Position numbers and translations under genes: made by a program
Shown here: one piece after another, positions 59,612 to 64,000 of the stretch
Position numbering within the stretch: the stretch's first letter is position 1
Layout: each line of letters starts with the position of its first letter
Notes under the pieces: model-generated
Told to the model about the DNA's origin: nothing
The model's input: only the letters and a program-made list of their open reading frames with translations
Databases searched by the model: none
NCBI RefSeq assembly: GCF_900111565.1
Contig: NZ_FOIK01000001.1
Coordinates: forward strand, 2,387,309 to 2,451,308
Length of the DNA: 64,000 nt
Direction: 5' to 3'
DNA from: Paenibacillus sp. NFR01
Lineage (GTDB): Bacteria; Bacillota; Bacilli; Paenibacillales; Paenibacillaceae

Positions 59612-62600
59612 TTCGGCTCGACCTCGTCCAACGTCAGCCGGTATTCCAAATCCTTCATATAACTGCCGTCGGGGTGCAAAAACATCAGGCCGAAGCTCAC
59701 GTCGCCGCCCGTCCCCCGGACGATGGCGATCAGCCGGTTAAGCCCGGCCTGCAGCGCAAGCTCCCGCTCCGGTTCGGGCACCGGGGCGCCGTTCAAATAA
59801 ATCTCGTAAGCCGCATCCGTATGGATCCGCATACGCCCTTTGCGCAGACGTGCGGCTGCACCCGCTTCTTCCGGCACCTGGACAAAACAGCTGAGAAACC
59901 AAGGGGCGCTGCCCGCATTCGCGATGCGCAGGGCGCCGTCGCCGGACCGGCGCTCTTTCTTCTGCATCCAGCCGTACAGGCCTTCGCCCAAATTATTCAA
60001 AGAGAATTCCGGATCGATATAATAAGCCTTCATCTCGCCGTAATCGACATGCGGCGGACAAGGCAGCGCCATCATTGTTTCCACGGCCCATTCGCCGTCC
60101 CCTTTGACGGTATCCAGCAGGGCATCGGCAAACGATGCCCCCAGATTCGCCAGCAGGCGGGTATACAGGCGTACCGCCTTGTCGCTTCCGGCATCCGTCA
60201 GCAGCTGCGAGCAGAGGACGGAGCCGGCGCCGATCTTCATTTCGGTCAGGAAGATTCCGGGCGAACGCGCATGTTTGCGGTTCAGCTCCACCAGCGCGAG
60301 GCGGCTGTATTCCGCCGTGTAGCCATGGACGAAATAGTCCTTCCAGGCGGTGCCTTCCACGCTCGTGCAAAGCCCGGCCGCGCCCGGAATCTCCAGGCGG
60401 TGCGAAGCCAGCACATGGTTCTTGACCTCCCGCGGGGACAGGAACACCTTGTCGAAGCCGAACAGGTCGACAGGGCTGAATCCGCGGACGGCGGCATCCA
60501 CATCATCCGCCGCCAAATGATACGCCTCGTGCGGCAGCACGCGCACGGGGCGGTCCAGCAGGCGCGCCAGCGCCGCCTGCTGACGGCCCTCCGCCGGCAG
60601 GAGCAGCACCTGCCCGCCGGCTTCGGCATGGCGCCGGAGCGCCTCGGCGGCTCCCGGCGCCTCCAGCATGCAGGCTTCGGCCACGACCAGGCCGAAGTCC
60701 TGCATGCCCGGGCGCGCCGCTGCGCCAGGCGCGCCCGGGTCTGCCGGCGCTGGGGCATCCAGCGCCGTGTACCGCAGCCGCAGCTTCTCGAAGAAAGCTG
60801 CGGCTTCCCCGCCGCGGCGCAGCAGCGCGGCCGCCGGCCGGGCCGGGGCGCCGGCGGCATCCGCCGCGCCGGCGCAGGCCAGCAGGTTCCGCAGCAGCAG
60901 GCAGGCTTGCGGAACCTGCTCCAGGTTGGCCATCAGCTCCAGCTGGCTGGCCAGGAACCCTCCCGCGCCGCTGCGGTATTCCAGCAGCGGCGACCACAGA
61001 TCCCCGCCGTCTCCGAAATCGCCGGCCCCGCATTCCAGCAGCAGGGTGAAATCTCCGGTCACCGGCTTCTCGAAGGCGGCATGGATGATCGGCAGCGGAC
61101 CTTCTTCGTTGAGTCCTTCATGCCAAAACATCAGGTCGCCGTCGCCCAGCCCTTGCAGCGCCGGATGCTTGTAGCTGCCGGCATGCGCGCGGAGGAACGG
61201 CCTCCGCGAGAGCGGCAGCCGGGCGAGCGAAAGCTGATTTTGCTCCAGAAGCAGCACGCGGCCGCCCCGGGCAACGAAGGCGTTCAACAGTTCCTCCAGG
61301 ATGCCTTCCGCATCCTCCACCCGGCTGCCGACAATCAGCAGAAGACCTTCGGCCAGCCCGGGCAATTCGTTCCGCTCGACTCTGGAACAACCCGGAACCA
61401 GCCGGCGGATGGATTCATAGTCGCGGTCCGGTCCATAATAGGCTGCCTGCCGCTGTACAGGTACCGGTCGGTCCAGAAGGCTAGCGGACAGAATCCGGTA
61501 TTCCTTGCGCAGCTTGTGCATCTGCCGTCCGCCGTGGAACAGCAGCGCCGTCAGCACGGCCTGTTCCCCTTCGGTTGCGGGAGCGGGCATCCAGTCCAGT
61601 GCAAGAACCACGTGCTCCGCCGGGGCTTGGCGGAAGCTGAAGCTTTGTTCATGGACAATCTTTGTCCCCTGACGGATAACGAATTCCGCCCGGACCTCCT
61701 GAGAGGATAACGTATCGTTATACACGTCGAAGGTACGGTTCATCCGTTTATGGTCATAGAAGCAGCTGTTGTATTCCGCGGCGATGAGGGTCACCGGCTT
61801 TAATGCCTCGGCCATGATGGCAAAAGCCGGATTGGGCCGGTACAGCGGATACGCTTCCGGCAGCAGTCCGTTATGGATGGTCAGCGAATAGGCCGGTACC
61901 TTTGCCGGCTTCGTTCCCGGCGTACCCGGTTCGGCGGGCGAGAGGATGATCTCCTGCTCCGGCATCGCCCGCATGAAATAATGGGCGAAATTGAAGGTGG
62001 AGAGACCCGATACTCCCTGCCGTCTGGCGTATTCCGCAAACAACCGCTCCTTTTGCGCCAGTCCCGCCGCGCTTTCATCGGTGCCCCGGTAAACCTCAAG
62101 CCCGCTGTACATGCTGCTGTTCTGCGGGCAGATATACCACCAGCCGCCATGCTCCCCGAAGGTCAGCGGAACGCTGCGGTCCCATTGGCTGATTGTGCCG
62201 TCAATGTTGTAATGGCGGCTCTCCACCTCGGTATGCTCTTTGCCCAGCAGCCGGTTGTCGCCTTCGGCAATGATTGGACGGCTTTGATCCAGTTCGCGGA
62301 TCTCGGCCATCAGGCCGGGCATATGCTGCTTGAAGCCGTCCCGCCCGTCCACCCAGCGCATTTCGTTCTGCAGGCTCCAGAGCACGACGGACGGATGGTT
62401 TTTGTCGCGCTGCACCAGCCGCCGCACATGCTTGCGGCAGTTCTCCACATAGTCGGGATGGTCGGCCAGCATCGATTTGCCCGAGCCGTAGATGGCCGTC
62501 TCATCGACAATCAGCATGCCCTCTTCGTCGGCGATGCGCAGATACGCGGCCGGATAAGGCTCGGCATGCAGCCGGATGCTATTGATGCCGATGCTGCGGC

Positions 62601-63867
62601 AGATACGGTACCAGTTGCGGATATAGGCATCCGTCATTTGGAGGCCACCCTGGAAATGCCAGGAGTCGCCGCGCAGGTTCACCGGGATGCCGTTCAGCAT
62701 GAACTGCGGGCCTTCGCACCAGAATTCGCGGAAGCCGAAATCCTGCACAAGCCGGTCGATGACTTCCCCATCTTGGAGCAGCTCCAGCACCGCCGTGTAC
62801 AGATACGGCGCATCCGGGTTCCACAGCCTGGCATCGCTCCAGCCGATTTCAAACGAAGCGCTGTACGCCGTACCCTGCACCATGTTCTCGCATCGTCTAG
62901 GTTTGTCAGCAGCTGCGGCATCAACAGGCTCAGGCGTACATTCGGCGGACAGAACCCGCTTGGAACCCGCGGTAATTCCGCAGTATTGCGGTTCTGCCGA
63001 CGCCAGTGGCGTCGCTAAACGTTCCGCCCCTGTTCCTGCACCTTCATGATCAGCCGCCGAAGCCAGCGCTTCCCGGGATTCCTCGGCTTTGCCGCTTTCC
63101 GGCATTGCCGGGCTCCGCGGAACCTCGGCCGCCATCCCTTCCTTTTCCCCTTCCGGCTGCCGAAGCACGCCCTTCTCCCAAACGCCCAGCCTTACTGTAA
63201 GTGGTCCGTGGGCAGCATCGGTTCCCGCCGCGCAGGCTAACGCCTTCACTTCTATTCGCCCTTCCCTGACGGACGTGCGGATGTTAACATCCTCCAGCGA
63301 TAGCGCAGGATAGCTTTCCAGATACACGTCCTGCCAGATTCCGCGGCTGATCCGTCCATACCAGGAGCCCATGAGTCCGGTAATCTTCGACTGCCCATTC
63401 GGGAGCGTCACCGTATCAAAACTGCTGCAGACGACATGCAGGTGATGTGTTCGCCCCTGTTCGACCCGCGAAGTAATATCGAGCCTCAGCGGCAAATACC
63501 CGTCTTCCCATACGCCGATCTCCTGGCGGTCCAGATAGATGACCGCCTTCTGCATGATTCCGTCCAGCCGTAGCACGATCCGCCGGCCGGCCATGCGCTC
63601 CGGTAGCCTGAAGCTCCGGTGAAGGATGCCCGCTTCGGCGTCATCCCACTGCTGCGGGTAACCGTAAAGATCGAACGGCGCATACTCATACTCGGGAATT
63701 TTGCCGAAGGTTTTGCCATCCGGCTGCGGATAGGTCCGTCTCCAGCTGGAAGGCACCTGTACTTTGCGCGCCTCATACACGATTTTTTCCGGCAGCTTGC
63801 GGCATTGCGGCTGGTCGTACAGAGGCATGAAATCCCATTCTCCGTTAAGGCAAAATTGATCACGCAT
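59608..63867 (-). CDS. Giant GH2 glycoside hydrolase (about 1419 residues)
   Basis: A very long GH2-family protein. The first 150 residues are the sugar-binding domain (FCLNGEWDFMPLYDQPQCRK, GSWYGRISRGIWQDVYLESY). The TIM barrel holds acid/base Glu about 502 in HPSVVLWSLQNEMRWVDG and nucleophile Glu about 572 in SVPLTFGEHGGWWYICPQ. A roughly 100-residue disordered, Glu/Ala/Pro-rich insert (about 233-332) breaks the middle beta-sandwich. After the barrel come about 700 residues, among them an Ala/Pro-rich part near 1005-1055. A glutamine-amidotransferase-like or trimerisation fold, as in some beta-galactosidases, is possible (LLEQNQLSLARLPLS). There is no signal peptide. ATG 63867 is 6 nt after GGGGA; the frame also opens at TTG 63906. 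It overlaps the upstream gene by 8 nt. Confidence 0.85.
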   Translation of the reverse strand: MRDQFCLNGEWDFMPLYDQPQCRKLPEKIVYEARKVQVPSSWRRTYPQPDGKTFGKIPEYEYAPFDLYGYPQQWDDAEAGILHRSFRLPERMAGRRIVLRLDGIMQKAVIYLDRQEIGVWEDGYLPLRLDITSRVEQGRTHHLHVVCSSFDTVTLPNGQSKITGLMGSWYGRISRGIWQDVYLESYPALSLEDVNIRTSVREGRIEVKALACAAGTDAAHGPLTVRLGVWEKGVLRQPEGEKEGMAAEVPRSPAMPESGKAEESREALASAADHEGAGTGAERLATPLASAEPQYCGITAGSKRVLSAECTPEPVDAAAADKPRRCENMVQGTAYSASFEIGWSDARLWNPDAPYLYTAVLELLQDGEVIDRLVQDFGFREFWCEGPQFMLNGIPVNLRGDSWHFQGGLQMTDAYIRNWYRICRSIGINSIRLHAEPYPAAYLRIADEEGMLIVDETAIYGSGKSMLADHPDYVENCRKHVRRLVQRDKNHPSVVLWSLQNEMRWVDGRDGFKQHMPGLMAEIRELDQSRPIIAEGDNRLLGKEHTEVESRHYNIDGTISQWDRSVPLTFGEHGGWWYICPQNSSMYSGLEVYRGTDESAAGLAQKERLFAEYARRQGVSGLSTFNFAHYFMRAMPEQEIILSPAEPGTPGTKPAKVPAYSLTIHNGLLPEAYPLYRPNPAFAIMAEALKPVTLIAAEYNSCFYDHKRMNRTFDVYNDTLSSQEVRAEFVIRQGTKIVHEQSFSFRQAPAEHVVLALDWMPAPATEGEQAVLTALLFHGGRQMHKLRKEYRILSASLLDRPVPVQRQAAYYGPDRDYESIRRLVPGCSRVERNELPGLAEGLLLIVGSRVEDAEGILEELLNAFVARGGRVLLLEQNQLSLARLPLSRRPFLRAHAGSYKHPALQGLGDGDLMFWHEGLNEEGPLPIIHAAFEKPVTGDFTLLLECGAGDFGDGGDLWSPLLEYRSGAGGFLASQLELMANLEQVPQACLLLRNLLACAGAADAAGAPARPAAALLRRGGEAAAFFEKLRLRYTALDAPAPADPGAPGAAARPGMQDFGLVVAEACMLEAPGAAEALRRHAEAGGQVLLLPAEGRQQAALARLLDRPVRVLPHEAYHLAADDVDAAVRGFSPVDLFGFDKVFLSPREVKNHVLASHRLEIPGAAGLCTSVEGTAWKDYFVHGYTAEYSRLALVELNRKHARSPGIFLTEMKIGAGSVLCSQLLTDAGSDKAVRLYTRLLANLGASFADALLDTVKGDGEWAVETMMALPCPPHVDYGEMKAYYIDPEFSLNNLGEGLYGWMQKKERRSGDGALRIANAGSAPWFLSCFVQVPEEAGAAARLRKGRMRIHTDAAYEIYLNGAPVPEPERELALQAGLNRLIAIVRGTGGDVSFGLMFLHPDGSYMKDLEYRLTLDEVEPK

Positions 63868-64000
63868 TTCTTGTCCCCAGCTTTCCGGCGCAGGCGCGCT
63901 GCTCAAGCACCAGCTCCAGCGGACGCCACAGCTCCTGTCCGGCAGGCGCTCCCGCCCATTTGATAAAATGCGGCTCCATCACCTCGGCCCAGTTGTCCGG
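63860..64000 (-). CDS. C-terminal end of an unidentified gene (continues past the window)
   Basis: On the minus strand a frame open at the right edge ends in TGA at 63860-63862 and covers 46 codons (ending LEQRACAGKLGTRNA). Its last 8 bases overlap the ATG of the giant GH2 gene (ATGCGTGA), typical of translational coupling. The visible part (NWAEVMEPHFIKWAGAP, then ELWRPLELVLEQ) is not enough to name it; in this setting another sugar-processing protein is likely. Confidence 0.6.
   Translation of the reverse strand, partial: PDNWAEVMEPHFIKWAGAPAGQELWRPLELVLEQRACAGKLGTRNA

Noticed and set aside
59674..61710. 678-codon plus-strand open frame across the giant GH2 gene
   Set aside because: Antisense shadow; His/Gln/Arg-rich, no domain, while the minus-strand frame has GH2 catalytic motifs.

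Overview
The window looks like chromosome from a moderately high-GC, spore-forming member of the Bacillales, most like Paenibacillus. Four things point there. The first is the gene order tcdA-aspS-hisS / dtd-relA / apt-recJ / secF-secD-comN-spoVB / yajC-tgt-queA / ruvB-ruvA-ruvC-bofC, which is a known Bacillus-type block. The second is the presence of the sporulation genes spoVB and bofC and a SpoIID-like protein. The third is Firmicute regulation: a T-box leader, sigma-A promoters with 17-bp spacers, catabolite-responsive (cre) boxes, and strong AGGAGG ribosome sites with frequent TTG and GTG starts. The fourth is the protein families themselves (HelD, a CD3324-like protein, NCS2 permeases, FabV). 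No rRNA, tRNA, prophage, CRISPR array or intact insertion sequence was seen.

Layout. 0-9 kb: the 3' end of a SulP anion transporter, a sugar/antibiotic-kinase-fold protein, a CD3324-like regulator, the RNA polymerase recycling factor HelD, an XRE regulator with a membrane partner, a secreted GH53 galactanase and an NCS2 purine permease. 9-38 kb: the conserved housekeeping block of translation (tcdA, aspS, hisS, dtd, tgt, queA), stringent response (relA), purine salvage (apt), recombination (recJ, ruvABC), protein export (secDF, yajC) and sporulation (spoVB, bofC). A second NCS2 permease, probably for uracil, and two stress-type genes are interleaved. 39-45 kb: an ornithine cyclodeaminase-like / M19 dipeptidase-like / CocE-hydrolase operon, divergent from a FabV enoyl reductase. 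44.9-46.1 kb: a 1.2-kb gene-free stretch of repeats. 46-64 kb: a polysaccharide-utilisation region. It holds a minus-strand operon of solute-binding protein, two ABC permeases, GH43 lipoprotein and GH2, next to its likely HTH regulator, then GH88 and an AraC regulator on the plus strand. A second minus-strand operon at the right edge contains a giant GH2 and a GH94 phosphorylase.

How the genes work together. The 46-64 kb genes would bind and import oligosaccharides (SBP and two permeases; the ATPase must be encoded elsewhere). They would trim them with GH43, GH2 and GH88, and release a sugar phosphate by phosphorolysis (GH94). The transporter promoter is a consensus TTGACA-17-TATAAT overlapped by a cre box that matches the consensus at every position. 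It is followed by an inverted repeat whose half-site recurs upstream of the neighbouring regulator gene, so carbon repression and a local regulator probably converge on it.

The most unexplained structure is non-coding. Three intergenic regions (13.0, 19.8 and 45.3 kb) each carry a roughly 182-bp composite palindrome made of four 23-bp units in the fixed arrangement forward-50-forward-60-reverse-50-reverse. Each abuts a different short-period tandem array. A second repeat family, bounded by AGTTTTG and CAAAACT, sits directly against the ribosome sites of helD and apt. Other candidates are an intrinsic terminator inside the leader of relA, a possible structured leader of the purine permease, a decapeptide ORF that resembles the start of a holin-like toxin, and three direct repeats at 23-bp spacing across the promoter of the small XRE regulator.
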